A stretch of DNA of 64,000 nt from Deinococcus sp. LM3. Its GTDB lineage: Bacteria; Deinococcota; Deinococci; Deinococcales; Deinococcaceae. Where the stretch lies: positions 2,382,501 to 2,446,500 of the forward strand of contig NZ_MUFV01000001.1 of NCBI RefSeq assembly GCF_002017875.1, written 5' to 3'. The position numbers and the translations under genes are program-made. The notes below the pieces were generated by a model. That model searched no databases. It had not been told where the DNA came from and saw only the letters and a list, made by a program, of their open reading frames with translations. Shown here piece after piece: positions 1 to 10,682 of the stretch (the stretch's first letter is position 1; the number at the start of each line of letters is the position of its first letter).

Positions 1-1
1 C

Positions 2-739
2 GGCAAACGCAGCGGTGCGTTCTGCATGAAATGGCAGGGCCCCGACAGCCGCATCCTGATGAACCACGACCCCAGCCTGGACTCGGTCAGCACCCTGGCG
101 CACGAACTGGGTCACGCGTACCACAACCTGCAACTCGGCGGCCTGCGCCCCCTCCAGCAGGAGACGCCCATGACCCTCGCCGAGACCGCCAGCATCTTCT
201 GCGAGACGATCATCCAGAACGCCGCGCTACAGAGCGCGCAGGGCGACGAGCGCCTGTACGTCCTCGAAACGCAACTGATGGGTCACGCGCAGGTCGTCGT
301 GGACATCCACAGCCGCTTCCTGTTCGAGAAAGCCGTGTTCGAACGCCGCGCGGGGGGCGACCTGAACCCCAGCGACCTGAATACCCTGATGGTCCAAGCC
401 CAGCGCGACACGTACGGCGACGCCCTGAACACCCCCCACCCGTACATGTGGGCCGTCAAACCCCACTACTACGGCCGGAGCTTCTACAACTACCCCTACA
501 CCTTCGGCCTGCTGTTCGGCCTGGGCCTGTACGCCCAGTACGAGCAGGCCCGCGCCCAGGGCCAGGAGGCCGACTTCCAGGACCGCTACGACGCCCTGCT
601 GGCCGCCACCGGACAGGCCACCCCGCTGGCGCTCGCCGCGCGCTTCGGCATCGACCTGCACGCCCCGGACTTCTGGGAAGGCAGTCTGAACGTCATCCGC
701 CGCCAGATCGACGCCTACGAGGCCACCACGCAGGCGTGA
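2..739 (+). CDS. Oligoendopeptidase F-type M3 family metallopeptidase (C-terminal part, cut by window start)
   Basis: The frame is open from the first bases of the window (GKRSGAFC precedes the first internal Met), so the true start lies upstream and only the C-terminal catalytic part is seen. The zinc motif HELGH is in STLAHELGHAYHNL, followed about 25 residues later by a Glu in the ETASIFCET segment that would be the third zinc ligand. The C-terminal PYTFGLLFGLGLYA stretch is typical of the family. M3 peptidases of this type are cytosolic zinc enzymes that cleave short peptides. The gene converges on sppA with a hairpin between them. Exact substrate unknown. Confidence 0.88.
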   Translation, partial: GKRSGAFCMKWQGPDSRILMNHDPSLDSVSTLAHELGHAYHNLQLGGLRPLQQETPMTLAETASIFCETIIQNAALQSAQGDERLYVLETQLMGHAQVVVDIHSRFLFEKAVFERRAGGDLNPSDLNTLMVQAQRDTYGDALNTPHPYMWAVKPHYYGRSFYNYPYTFGLLFGLGLYAQYEQARAQGQEADFQDRYDALLAATGQATPLALAARFGIDLHAPDFWEGSLNVIRRQIDAYEATTQA

Positions 740-762
740 ACAGGCAGGGGTAAACAGGCAGT

Positions 763-798
763 GGGGAGTGGCAGGGCGAATACCCTGGTCCACTCCCC
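763..798. terminator. Nested hairpin between convergent genes, probable bidirectional terminator
   Basis: Perfect 9-bp arms GGGGAGTGG (763-771) and CCACTCCCC (790-798) enclose a second 5-bp stem, CAGGG/CCCTG. It sits in the 77-bp gap between the convergent M3 peptidase and sppA. There is no long T-tract on either side. Similar AGTGGGGAGTGG-like arms recur in other gaps of this window. Confidence 0.6.
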
Positions 799-816
799 GT
801 CCACTATCACCCGGCC

Positions 817-2424
817 TCAGCGCACGCGTACGTCCTGATCGAACCACGTCAGCACGCGCTCGTTGCCGAAGGGCCACACGCTGACGCTGGCGGCCTGCGC
901 GGCTTCCTGCGCGAACTGCGGCAGGGGGCCGTTTCCCCTGGGGGTGACGTTCCAGGCCGGCGCGTCGTGCGGCAGGCCCGCGAGTTCACGGGCGCGGCGC
1001 AGGCCGGTGCTCAGGTCCCCGAGTTCGTCGATCAGGCCGCGTTCCAGGGCGTCCTGGCCGCTCCAGATGCGGCCCCGGCCCAGTTCGTTCACGCGCTCCT
1101 TGCTGAGCTTGCGGCCCTCGGCGACGCGGGTGGTGAAGCGGTCGTACACCTCCAGGATGCCCTTCTCGACGTGGTCGCGTTCCTCGTCGGTGTACGGGCG
1201 GGCCGCCGAGTACATCAGGGCGCGGTCCCGGCCCACCCGTTCGGGGTTCAGGCCGTGACGGCGGTTGAATTCGGTCAGGACGGGCTTGCCGCTGACCACG
1301 CCGATGCTGCCGGTCAGGGTGTACGGCGAGGCCACGATGGCCCTGGCGTGCGTGGCGACGTAGTACCCGCCCGAGGCGGCGTACTCGCCCATGACGACCA
1401 CGACCGGTTTCTCGCTCTTGGCGACCTCGCGCCAGATCAGGTCGCTGGCCAGGGCGCTGCCGCCCCCGCTGTTCACGTACAGCACGATGGCTTTCGTGGC
1501 CTTGTCCTCCTTCGCGCGGCGCAGCGCCGCCACGACCGTGTCGGACCCGGCCATCGGCCCGCCCAGCAGCGGCAGCGGAACGGGGTTGTTACGGCTCTTG
1601 CCGGGGATAATCGTGCCGATCAGCGGCACGACCGCCACCCGCCCCGCCTTCGCATTCGCGGGCCGGTGCGGGGTCAGCAGGTCCAGGACCGCCTCGAAGG
1701 GCCGCGAGGCCGGGCCGACGAGTTCGTCCTCGTACGCGACCTTGGTGATCACGCCGGCTTCCAGCGCCGCCCGCGCGCTCGTGAGGTCCGCGCTGATCCA
1801 CCCGGCGGCCACCTCGGGGCTCACGCCGCGCGCGGCAGCCAGATCGTTCGCCCAGGCAGCTTCCAGCCCGTCCAGGTACGCCTGGAGCTGCTCGCGGTTG
1901 TGGTCGTCCATGTGATCCTGCGAGAAGCGCGTGAGGGCCGCCTTGTACTCGCGGACGCGCAGGTTCTCGAACTCGATGCCGCGTTTCTTCAGGAACTCGC
2001 CCAGGAAGGTGCTTTCCACCCCGAAGCCTCCCAGGTTCACCTCGGCGGATTCCGGCGCGACCAGTTCGGTGGCCCCGCTCGCGGCGATCAGGGTGGTCAT
2101 GTTCAGCTGCGGCAGGTACGCCACCACGCGCTTCTCGGCGGCGAGGTCCGCCAGGATGCCCCGCACCGCGTGCGCCGCCGCCGGGGACGCCGTGAACTCC
2201 CCGAAGCGCACCAGCACGCCGTGTAGCCAGGAGGCCCCGCGCAGCTTCTGCACACGCGCCGCGAGCGCCTCGACCGACTCGGTGCGGTTCAGCAGCGCCG
2301 CCAGCGGACTGCCCGGCTGCCGCTCCGGGTACAGGCCGCTCAGGTCCAGGATCACCCAGGTGGGGCGGGTCACGCCGCCCGGCAGCGTGTCGTCACTCTT
2401 CAGGAACGGCCATTTCAGGTTCAT
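817..2424 (-). CDS. sppA: Signal peptide peptidase SppA-type S49 protease
   Basis: 535 aa, a two-domain (67K-type) S49 protease that in other bacteria degrades cleaved signal peptides at the membrane. The C-terminal domain carries the Ser nucleophile in MGEYAASGGYYVAT. A YKAALTRFS segment in the N-terminal domain matches the position of the catalytic Lys of E. coli SppA. SGGGSALASDLIWREV and GSIGVVSG are further family motifs. No clear N-terminal membrane anchor is visible. The start is preceded by TAGCGT 5 nt upstream of ATG, fitting a leaderless transcript. It is only 8 bp from the upstream globin-fusion gene on the same strand. Confidence 0.9.
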   Translation of the reverse strand: MNLKWPFLKSDDTLPGGVTRPTWVILDLSGLYPERQPGSPLAALLNRTESVEALAARVQKLRGASWLHGVLVRFGEFTASPAAAHAVRGILADLAAEKRVVAYLPQLNMTTLIAASGATELVAPESAEVNLGGFGVESTFLGEFLKKRGIEFENLRVREYKAALTRFSQDHMDDHNREQLQAYLDGLEAAWANDLAAARGVSPEVAAGWISADLTSARAALEAGVITKVAYEDELVGPASRPFEAVLDLLTPHRPANAKAGRVAVVPLIGTIIPGKSRNNPVPLPLLGGPMAGSDTVVAALRRAKEDKATKAIVLYVNSGGGSALASDLIWREVAKSEKPVVVVMGEYAASGGYYVATHARAIVASPYTLTGSIGVVSGKPVLTEFNRRHGLNPERVGRDRALMYSAARPYTDEERDHVEKGILEVYDRFTTRVAEGRKLSKERVNELGRGRIWSGQDALERGLIDELGDLSTGLRRARELAGLPHDAPAWNVTPRGNGPLPQFAQEAAQAASVSVWPFGNERVLTWFDQDVRVR

Positions 2425-2432
2425 GACCCACG

Positions 2433-3284
2433 CTACGTGCCGCCCGCCTGAGAAGTTCCGGCCTTTGCCCCCGGAGCGCGCCCCAGACGTTCACCCATGA
2501 CGGCCGCCCGCGCGCTCAGCAGCGCCGCCGCGTCGGCCGGCAGCACCTCGCGTGCCGTCTCGTCCCACAGGGTCAGCCAGCGGCCCAGGTGCGCGGCCCG
2601 CACACCCAGCCCCGCGTGGGCGGAGTTCAGGTTCCCGCGCCACGCGGCCCGGCCCGGTTCGCCGCCCAGCAGCGTGACCCAGAAGTCCGTCACGCGCTCC
2701 AGGTGCGCGGGCCAGTCCTCCACGTGCGCCGCGAACACCGGCCCCAGCAGGTCGTCTGCGCGGGCCCGCGTGTAGAAGGCCGTCACCACCTCCCGCACCG
2801 CCGCCACGCCGCCCACCGACTCCAGCGGCGAACCGGGCCGCCGGTCCGACCAGCCGGGCAGCGCCGCCAGGAACGAGGCCAGGATGGGCAGCGGAAGCTC
2901 GGGTTCCGCCCAGGCGACGGCGCGGTCCAGCGTCCAGTGGGTCGGCTGCCCGGCGGCCCAGGCGTGCGCCTGCGCGCCGCGCGGCAGGGCCGAGCGGTCC
3001 GGCGCTGAACCGTCCGTCGCCGTGACCGCCGCCCCCAGCGCCCGCCCCAGCAGCGCCGCGCCCGATCCCCACCCCAGCACCGGCACGCCCCGCCGCAGCG
3101 CGGCCGTCAGCAGCGTCAATGTCTCCCAGCGCTCCGGGTGCGCCCGCACGTCCGCGACCGGCAGGCCGTCGTGCGGCAGCAGCAGCCCCGCCGCGCCCGC
3201 CAGCCGCTCCGGACAGGCCGCCTGCACCGTCCAGCCGCTCAGGTCCGGCAGCAGGGGAGAGGTGGACAGCAGCGGCCCGGTCAT
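2433..3284 (-). CDS. Fusion of a GATase1-like domain and a group III truncated haemoglobin
   Basis: 283 aa. Residues from about 155 on (VREVVTAFYTRARADDLLGPVF, DWPAHLERVTDFWVTLLGG, AAHLGRWLTLW) match group III truncated globins, with a plausible proximal His in AHLGRWL. The N-terminal half resembles class I glutamine amidotransferases (GVPVLGWGSGAALLGRALGA). The position of the nucleophile Cys (usually GxCxG) reads Gly, so it is probably inactive. The role is unknown; group III globins bind O2 or NO, and a sensor or scaffold role is inference. TATGCT lies 6 nt before ATG (leaderless). The next gene downstream on the same strand is sppA. Confidence 0.7.
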   Translation of the reverse strand: MTGPLLSTSPLLPDLSGWTVQAACPERLAGAAGLLLPHDGLPVADVRAHPERWETLTLLTAALRRGVPVLGWGSGAALLGRALGAAVTATDGSAPDRSALPRGAQAHAWAAGQPTHWTLDRAVAWAEPELPLPILASFLAALPGWSDRRPGSPLESVGGVAAVREVVTAFYTRARADDLLGPVFAAHVEDWPAHLERVTDFWVTLLGGEPGRAAWRGNLNSAHAGLGVRAAHLGRWLTLWDETAREVLPADAAALLSARAAVMGERLGRAPGAKAGTSQAGGT

Positions 3285-3403
3285 CCGCCCAGCATAGCGG
3301 CCGCCGCTCCCGCGCCGGGACAGCAGAAGACCCCCGGCCAGGGGGGTCCGTGAAGGGTCAGGCGGGGGATCAGTTCAGCTGGGTGATCAGTGCAGCCGGG
3401 CGA

Positions 3404-4066
3404 TCAGTACAGCGTCTTGATGAACGCGTACACGTTCGCCACGTCCGAATCGGTCAGCTGCGCGTCCGTGAAGCGCGGCATCACGGCGCCCAGTTCGCGT
3501 TCCGGGGTCTTGCCCTCGCGCAGCACGGTCGTGAACTGCGCCAGCGTCCACTCGTTCACCTTCTCCAGGGCCGGGCCGATACCGCCCTGGCCCTCGGCGC
3601 CGTGGCATCCGGCGCAGCTCGTGGCGTATGAGTCCCCGCCGGCCGTCGCGTCACCCTGCGTCTCGGCGGCGGCGGCCGTCTCGTCGGGTTCCTGACCGGT
3701 CGCGCCGGCCGGGTCGGTGTCGGTGGCCGTGCCGTCCTGGCTGGCGGCGGGCGTGCTGCCCGTGGTGTCCTCGCCGGTGTCCTGCACCGCGCCGTTCTCG
3801 CCGGCCTGCACGCCGCCCTCGTTGTCGGCTTCCACGTCCCCGAGCGCACCGGCCTCGCCGGCCGCGCCGGTCGCCGCGCTGTCCGGGCTGGGCGCGGACT
3901 CGCTGGGACGGCTCGCGCCTTCCTTCTCGCCGCCCTCGCTGTGGCCTTCATCCTTGCTGTGGGTCTCCTCGTGATGGGCCGAGGTGGCCGCGCGGTAGGC
4001 GGTGAACGAGCCGCCCAGCGTCAGGGCCAGCAGCAGCGTCATGGAGACGGCGAACGTGTTCTTCAT
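3404..4066 (-). CDS. Exported c-type cytochrome with long acidic linker
   Basis: 220 aa. The N-terminus (MKNTFAVSMTLLLALTLGG) is a signal peptide or membrane anchor. Residues about 30-135 are low-complexity, rich in Glu, Asp, Ala, Gly and Thr. A small cytochrome c domain follows, with one haem-attachment site CAGCH and a likely axial Met in GAVMPRFTDAQL. It is a single-haem class I cytochrome carrying electrons outside the membrane; the partner oxidase is unknown. The linker probably spaces the haem domain away from the envelope. TAGGCT 7 nt before ATG indicates a leaderless message. Confidence 0.85.
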   Translation of the reverse strand: MKNTFAVSMTLLLALTLGGSFTAYRAATSAHHEETHSKDEGHSEGGEKEGASRPSESAPSPDSAATGAAGEAGALGDVEADNEGGVQAGENGAVQDTGEDTTGSTPAASQDGTATDTDPAGATGQEPDETAAAAETQGDATAGGDSYATSCAGCHGAEGQGGIGPALEKVNEWTLAQFTTVLREGKTPERELGAVMPRFTDAQLTDSDVANVYAFIKTLY

Positions 4067-4167
4067 ACCCGCGAGCCTACCACACGGTCAGGGGGGCGTT
4101 TGACCGGCCTGCACGCACTTCCGTTGCCCGGCCACCCCCCGGCGCGGGCCGCCGCCGCGCGGGGCGT

Positions 4168-4173
4168 TATGCT
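4168..4173 (+). promoter_or_regulatory. Example of a leaderless-type -10 element (TATGCT)
   Basis: TATGCT ends 6 nt before the ATG at 4180, so transcription should start at or beside the start codon. The same arrangement precedes many other genes here (see findings). Confidence 0.6.
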
Positions 4174-4179
4174 CCGGGC

Positions 4180-4929
4180 ATGCCTTCCCTGCGCCTCGCC
4201 AGCCTGACGTGCAGCAACACCGACATCCTGCATGCCCTGGGCGCGACCCGGCAGCTCGTCGCCGTGGACAGCCACAGTGACGGCCCCGGCCTGGAGCACG
4301 CCGCGCGCCTCGGGCCGGACCTGAACATCGACGTGGACGCCCTGATCGCCGCCCGCCCCGATCTGGTCCTGGCCAGCCTCAGCGTGCCCGGCATGGAGCG
4401 GGTCGTGGAGGCCGTGCAGGCGGCGGGGCTGCCCACCCTGATCCTCGATCCCCTGAGCGTCCCAGACGTGCTGCGCGACATCCGGCTGATCGGCGCGGCC
4501 ACCGGCCAGCCGGACCACGCGGGCGCGGTGGCCGACGCGCTGGAACGCGACCTGAGCGCCCTGCACCGCGCCCACGCCCGCCCGCCGCGCGTGCTGGTCG
4601 AGTGGTGGCCCCGGCCCATCATCGCCGCCACCCGCGACTCCTGGGTCACGGACCTGCTCGGCGGGCTGGGCGCCGTGAACGCCCTCGCAGACCGCGCGGG
4701 CCGCAGCACGCCCCTGACCCTGGACGAGGTACGCGCCGCGCAGCCCGACCTGATCGTGTGCTCGTGGTGCGGCGCGAAGAAACTCCGCCCGGAGGTCATT
4801 GAGGCGCGCGGCCTGGGCGTGCCCGTCGTCGCCATTCACGAGAGCGGCCTGGGCCGCCCCGGCCCGCGCCTGCTGGAGGGAGCGCGGCAACTGCGCGCCG
4901 CGCTGGACGCCCTGCCCCACCAGCCGTAG
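4180..4929 (+). CDS. Cobalamin-binding (BtuF-like) periplasmic-binding-fold protein
   Basis: 249 aa, class III substrate-binding fold. SLTCSNTDILHALGATRQLVAVD at the N-terminus, ARPDLVLASLS in the middle and AAQPDLIVCSWCGAKK near the C-terminus match vitamin B12/iron-siderophore binding proteins (BtuF/FhuD group). No signal peptide is visible from the chosen start, which is fixed by TATGCT at a 6-nt spacing. The protein may therefore be cytosolic, or exported by an unrecognised route. No ABC permease or ATPase gene is adjacent. It converges on the TetR gene with 3 bp between the stops. Confidence 0.75.
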   Translation: MPSLRLASLTCSNTDILHALGATRQLVAVDSHSDGPGLEHAARLGPDLNIDVDALIAARPDLVLASLSVPGMERVVEAVQAAGLPTLILDPLSVPDVLRDIRLIGAATGQPDHAGAVADALERDLSALHRAHARPPRVLVEWWPRPIIAATRDSWVTDLLGGLGAVNALADRAGRSTPLTLDEVRAAQPDLIVCSWCGAKKLRPEVIEARGLGVPVVAIHESGLGRPGPRLLEGARQLRAALDALPHQP

Positions 4930-4932
4930 CCT

Positions 4933-5526
4933 CTACCCCACCGCCTCCCAGCCCAGCACCGCCCGCAGGCCGCTGAGGCAGTCCTCGCGGTACGCGCCCA
5001 GGTCCGGGTCCGGGTCCGCCAGAAACCGCACGCTGAGGCCCTCGACCAGCGCCCGCAAAAGCCGCGCCCGCCCCTGCGCGCCTGCCTCGCCGGACAGCCG
5101 TGCCAGTTCCAGATCCACCGCCAGCGAATCCGCCAGGAACGCCCGCTGCACCGTCATCAGCTCCGGGTCGCGCGTGGCGGCGGCCAGGAAATCCAGCGAC
5201 ACCGTGTAGAACCGCCGGGTGTTCTCCAGGCCGTAGAACTGATTGTCCACGTACGCGCGCAGCTTCCCGTCCGGCGACCCGGCCTGCCGCACCGCGCGCC
5301 GCGTCGCCACCGCGATGGTCCGTGAGAACCGCCGCATGACCGCCGCCAGCAGTCCCGCCCGGCTGCCGAAGTGATACACCAGCGTGCCCCGGCTCACGCC
5401 CGCGTGCGCCGCGATGTCTGCCAGCGTCACGCCCGCGTAGCCCCGCTCGTAGATCGCTAGGTAGGCCGCCTTCTCCAGCGCCGCCCGCCGCGCCCGGTCC
5501 TGAATGGGATTCACCTTGCGCGCCAT
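4933..5526 (-). CDS. TetR/AcrR family transcriptional regulator
   Basis: 197 aa. The N-terminal helix-turn-helix (about residues 10-55: VTLADIAAHAGVSRGTLVYHF) is typical of TetR. The C-terminal ligand domain is not assignable (RFYTVSLDFLAAATRDPELM). The frame is open much further upstream, but MARKVNPIQDRARR is a normal TetR beginning, and GATGCT sits 7 nt before this ATG. An alternative ATG is 12 bp upstream (MLGGMARK). Target genes unknown; the neighbouring lrgAB operon is on the same strand and reads toward it. Confidence 0.85.
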   Translation of the reverse strand: MARKVNPIQDRARRAALEKAAYLAIYERGYAGVTLADIAAHAGVSRGTLVYHFGSRAGLLAAVMRRFSRTIAVATRRAVRQAGSPDGKLRAYVDNQFYGLENTRRFYTVSLDFLAAATRDPELMTVQRAFLADSLAVDLELARLSGEAGAQGRARLLRALVEGLSVRFLADPDPDLGAYREDCLSGLRAVLGWEAVG

Positions 5527-5621
5527 GCCGCCCAGCATCCCGGCTCTGGCGGCCAGGGTCAAGGGAGGCGGGGTGCGGGAAGCCCTGCGCGGTCCCACTT
5601 CCTGCTGCCTCCCGCGCCCCT

Positions 5622-6278
5622 TCAGGCCAGCAGTGCCACCAGCAGCGTGACGCTCAGTGCGGCGAGGCCCATGCCGATGGAACTGGCGGCCCCGGTGTGT
5701 TCGCCTTCCTCGCGGGCGCGGGCGGTGCCGACGCCGTGCGCGACGGCGCCGATGGCGATGCCGCGCGCCAGCGGGTGCGTGACGCCCAGCGCGGTCAGGA
5801 AGGCCGGGAGGATCAGCGCGCCGATCAGACCGGACAGCACGGCCAGGGTGGCGGCCAGGGCGGGCGGGGCGTGCGTGAACGGCGCGAGTTGCAGCGCGAC
5901 GGGGCTGGTGGCGGGCGCGGTCAGCAGGGCGCGCGCGGCGTCCGGGCTGACGCGCAGCAGCTGGGCCAGTCCGGCGTCGGCCGCCACGGCGAGCAGGGTG
6001 CCGCTCAGGCCGCCGATCAGCAGGGCGCGCCACTGCCGGGCCAGCAGGGCGCGCAGGCGGTACAGCGGCACGGCCAGCGCCACGACTGCCGGGGCGAGCA
6101 GGGTGGTCAGGGGCTGCACGTCCCGCAGGTACGTGTCGTACGGCACGCTGGTCGCCAGCAGGCCAGCGGCGACGATCAGCGTGGCGATCAGGGTGGGGTT
6201 CGCCAGCGGGGAGCGCAGCCGCAGTTGCCCCAGCACGCCGGCCGCGAAGGCCAGCAGCGTGACGGTCAGCCAGATCAT
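5622..6278 (-). CDS. lrgB: LrgB/CidB family membrane protein
   Basis: 218 aa, almost entirely hydrophobic segments. The conserved LrgB region is seen: ALLTAPATSPVALQL and the C-terminal AIGAVAHGVGTARAREEGE. It works with the small LrgA/CidA protein, with which it overlaps by ATGA (4 bp), proving co-translation. In other bacteria LrgAB/CidAB act as holin-like proteins or as transporters of pyruvate or glycolate. The exact role here is unknown. Confidence 0.9.
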   Translation of the reverse strand: MIWLTVTLLAFAAGVLGQLRLRSPLANPTLIATLIVAAGLLATSVPYDTYLRDVQPLTTLLAPAVVALAVPLYRLRALLARQWRALLIGGLSGTLLAVAADAGLAQLLRVSPDAARALLTAPATSPVALQLAPFTHAPPALAATLAVLSGLIGALILPAFLTALGVTHPLARGIAIGAVAHGVGTARAREEGEHTGAASSIGMGLAALSVTLLVALLA

Positions 6279-6685
6279 GGGCGCTCCGGGGTGTCCGGGC
6301 TGCCTTCCGGCCGCAGCAGGCGCGAGGCGAGCAGTCCGGCCGCGCCCGCGCCCAGCAGCAGCGCGGCCGTCATGACCAGCAGCCACACGCCCCACGCGGC
6401 CCCGGCACTCAGGAATTGCAGAAAGCCCACGGTGGCCGGCACGAACAGCAGGCCCAGGATGCCCAGCAGGCCGTCGGCGGCGTCCGCGATCCAGTGCAGG
6501 CGCACCACTCCCGTGCCCAGCGCCGCCCACAGCAGCGCCATGCCCACCACCGACCCCGGCAGCGGCCAGCCGAGCGCGCCCACCAGCGCCTGCCCCAGCG
6601 CCGCGAAGGCCATCAGGACACCCAGGCCCATCAGGAACCGGGCCGGGGCGTTCAGGTGGGCCGTGACGGACGCAGGACCATTCAC
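6275..6685 (-). CDS. lrgA: CidA/LrgA family holin-like protein
   Basis: 136 aa with four hydrophobic segments. WPLPGSVVGMALLWAAL and GILGLLFVPATVGFLQF are the family signature. The start is a GTG (MNGPASV) 15 bp after the mtnN stop codon; the lrgB ATG overlaps its stop. It is thus the middle gene of an mtnN-lrgA-lrgB operon. Confidence 0.9.
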   Translation of the reverse strand: MNGPASVTAHLNAPARFLMGLGVLMAFAALGQALVGALGWPLPGSVVGMALLWAALGTGVVRLHWIADAADGLLGILGLLFVPATVGFLQFLSAGAAWGVWLLVMTAALLLGAGAAGLLASRLLRPEGSPDTPERP

Positions 6686-6700
6686 TGGTCGCCGCTCATG

Positions 6701-7399
6701 TCAGGCGCTGGGCGCGGCGAGGCGGGCCAGCATGCCGCGCACGACCTGCTTGGCGTGCCGCGCGACGAGCGGCATGAACTCGCGGTAATCCACCTTCGCG
6801 TCGTGGTCGGCAGTGTCGCTGACCGAGCGGATCACCACGAACGGCACGCCCGCCTTGGCGCACACCTGCGCGACCGCCGCGCCCTCCATCTCGGCGCAGG
6901 CCGCCCCGAAACGGGTCCAGAGGCGCTGCACGCCCTCTCGGGACGCGATGAACTGATCGCCGCTCGCCACGCGGCCGTCCAGCACGCGCACGCCCTCCAC
7001 GTCCCGCGCGGCCTCCAGCGCCACGGCGCGCAGGTGCGGGTCGGCGGGCCACGCGGGCAGTTCGCCCGGCACCGTCCCGACCTCGTAGCCCAGCGGGGTC
7101 ACGTCCACGTCGTGCTGCACGAGGTCCGTGCTGACCACGATATCCCCGACCCGCAGTTCCGGGTGCACGCCGCCCGCCACGCCCGTGAAGATCACGCGGG
7201 TCGCGCCCTGCGTCAGCAGGTACGTGGTGGTCATGGCGGCGTTCACCTTGCCGATCCCGCCGCGCGTCAGCAGGACCGGCACGCCGTCCAGCGCGCCCCG
7301 GTGCAGGGTCACGCCGGGGAACGTCAGGTCCTCGCGGCCCCGCAGGTCCGCCAGAAGCAACTCGATCTCTTCGTCCATCGCGCCAATAATCGCCAGCAT
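6701..7399 (-). CDS. mtnN: 5'-methylthioadenosine/S-adenosylhomocysteine nucleosidase
   Basis: 232 aa, full length for the family. It hydrolyses MTA and SAH to adenine plus thioribose or homocysteine derivatives, removing inhibitors of SAM-dependent methylation. Visible motifs are IGAMDEEIELL with the N-terminal catalytic acid, FTGVAGG, the substrate-binding AEMEGAAVAQV, and the catalytic Asp in VIRSVSDTADHDA. Its start has TACACT 7 nt upstream. It is divergent from patB, whose product also handles sulfur metabolites. It leads the lrgAB operon. Confidence 0.95.
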   Translation of the reverse strand: MLAIIGAMDEEIELLLADLRGREDLTFPGVTLHRGALDGVPVLLTRGGIGKVNAAMTTTYLLTQGATRVIFTGVAGGVHPELRVGDIVVSTDLVQHDVDVTPLGYEVGTVPGELPAWPADPHLRAVALEAARDVEGVRVLDGRVASGDQFIASREGVQRLWTRFGAACAEMEGAAVAQVCAKAGVPFVVIRSVSDTADHDAKVDYREFMPLVARHAKQVVRGMLARLAAPSA

Positions 7400-7467
7400 T
7401 CCTCAGAGTGTACGCGCATGAACGCCGCCCGGACGGAAACTCACGCGGCGCGCGTATGCTCGGGCAC

Positions 7468-8688
<1,221 letters not shown>

Positions 8689-8696
8689 GTGGTCAG

Positions 8697-8735
8697 CAGG
8701 GAGTGGGTCGTGGTCATTCCACTTCCCACTCCCTG
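8697..8735. terminator. Bidirectional hairpin between patB and hisG
   Basis: Perfect 11-bp arms CAGGGAGTGGG (8697-8707) and CCCACTCCCTG (8725-8735), followed by TTTAC on the plus strand, between convergent genes. The arms belong to the AGTGGGGAGTGG-like repeat set seen in other gaps. Confidence 0.7.
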
Positions 8736-8753
8736 TTTACTGGGTGGTGAGGT

Positions 8754-9385
<632 letters not shown>

Positions 9386-9389
<4 letters not shown>

Positions 9390-10579
9390 AGCGTCACCTC
9401 CGCGCTGTTCAGGTCGGTGAAAGCCAGCTCCGTGAAGGTCAGGCCCGAGGGGGAATCGCTGACCCAGCGGCGGATGCCGCGCGCCGCGCTGAAGGCCCGC
9501 AGTTCGGCCGTGTCGTCCGTCCAGGCGAGTTCCGCGTGCAGGCCCTGCGCCCGCGCCGCCCGCGCCGACGCGAGGTCCAGCGCCAGCACCACCTCCGGCT
9601 CGGGCGGCAGGACCGGCGCGAGCGCCTGCATCAGCCGTTCCAGCCCCACCGCGAAGCCCGCGCCGGGCAGCCCGCCCGGCAGGTCGTAGCGGCCGCCGCC
9701 CAGCACCGGCTGGTTCAGGCCCGCCGAGTACGCCCGGAACGTCAGGCCCGTGTAGTACCCGTAGCGGCGGCTGACGCCCAGGTCGAACAGCAGCGGCCCG
9801 CCGTACAGCGCCGCCACCCGGCGCAGGTGGGCCACGGCCTCCTGCGCCCGCAGGCCCGGCGCGAGGGCCTGCGCGGCGTCCAGCACCTCGGGGCCGCCGT
9901 ACAGGTCGGTCAGGGCGTGCAGCGTGCCGCGCACCGCGCCGCTCAGGCCGTGCTGCGCGGCCAGCAGGTCCACGTCCGCGCCGCTCTTACGGTCGATGGC
10001 GTCGTGCACGGCCGCGCGCGCCTCGCCGTTCAGGCCGGCGTCCTCCAGCACGGCGTCCACGAAGCCCGGATACCCGACTTCCAGTTGCGCCTGCACGCCC
10101 GCCGTCTCCAGCGCCGCCGCCGCGAGGTGCAGCAGCTCCGCGTCGGACTGCGCGGTCTGCACGCCGATCAGCTCCACGCCCATCTGGTTGAATTCACGCA
10201 GGCGGCCCAGTTCGCTGTTCAGGGCGCGCAGCCACAGCCGCCCCCCGTACTGGAGGCGCAGCGGGAACGGCCCCTGCGGGAAGCGCGAGCGGACCAGCCG
10301 GCCCACGGCGGTCGTGAACTCGCTGCGCAGCGACAGCACCTGCCCGCCCGAATCGATCAGTTTGAACGCCAGGGCGTCCTGCGGATGGTCCGCGCTGGCG
10401 AACTCCAGCGCCGGGACCTCCACCCCCCGGTACCCCCACGCGCTGAAACACGCACTCAGGCGGGCGCGCAGGGCCTCGCGCTGCGACCACTCGGGCGGCA
10501 GCACGTCGCGCGTGCCTTCCGGAATGAACCCGGCACGGGCGGACGGACGGTTGGACGGACGGGCAGCGGACGAACTCAC
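9386..10579 (-). CDS. hisZ: ATP phosphoribosyltransferase regulatory subunit (HisRS-like)
   Basis: 397 aa, a histidyl-tRNA synthetase paralogue without the anticodon domain. It begins with IPEGTRDVLPPEWSQRE and has class II motif-2-like RLQYGGRLWR and the VSRRYGYYTGLTF His-binding segment. It activates the short HisG. The frame is open to 10612, but GTG at 10579 has TAGAAT 7 nt upstream, the leaderless layout common here. An ATG at 10588 would overlap that -10, so I prefer GTG. It overlaps hisG by 4 bp. Confidence 0.9.
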
Positions 10580-10682
10580 GCCCGGCATTCTAGACGCACG
10601 GGCCGCGCGCACCGTCAGCCCGGCTCACGGTTGCGCGCAGCCGGAGGCGGCCACGCCCGGACACCTGCCCTATACTCGGGCC

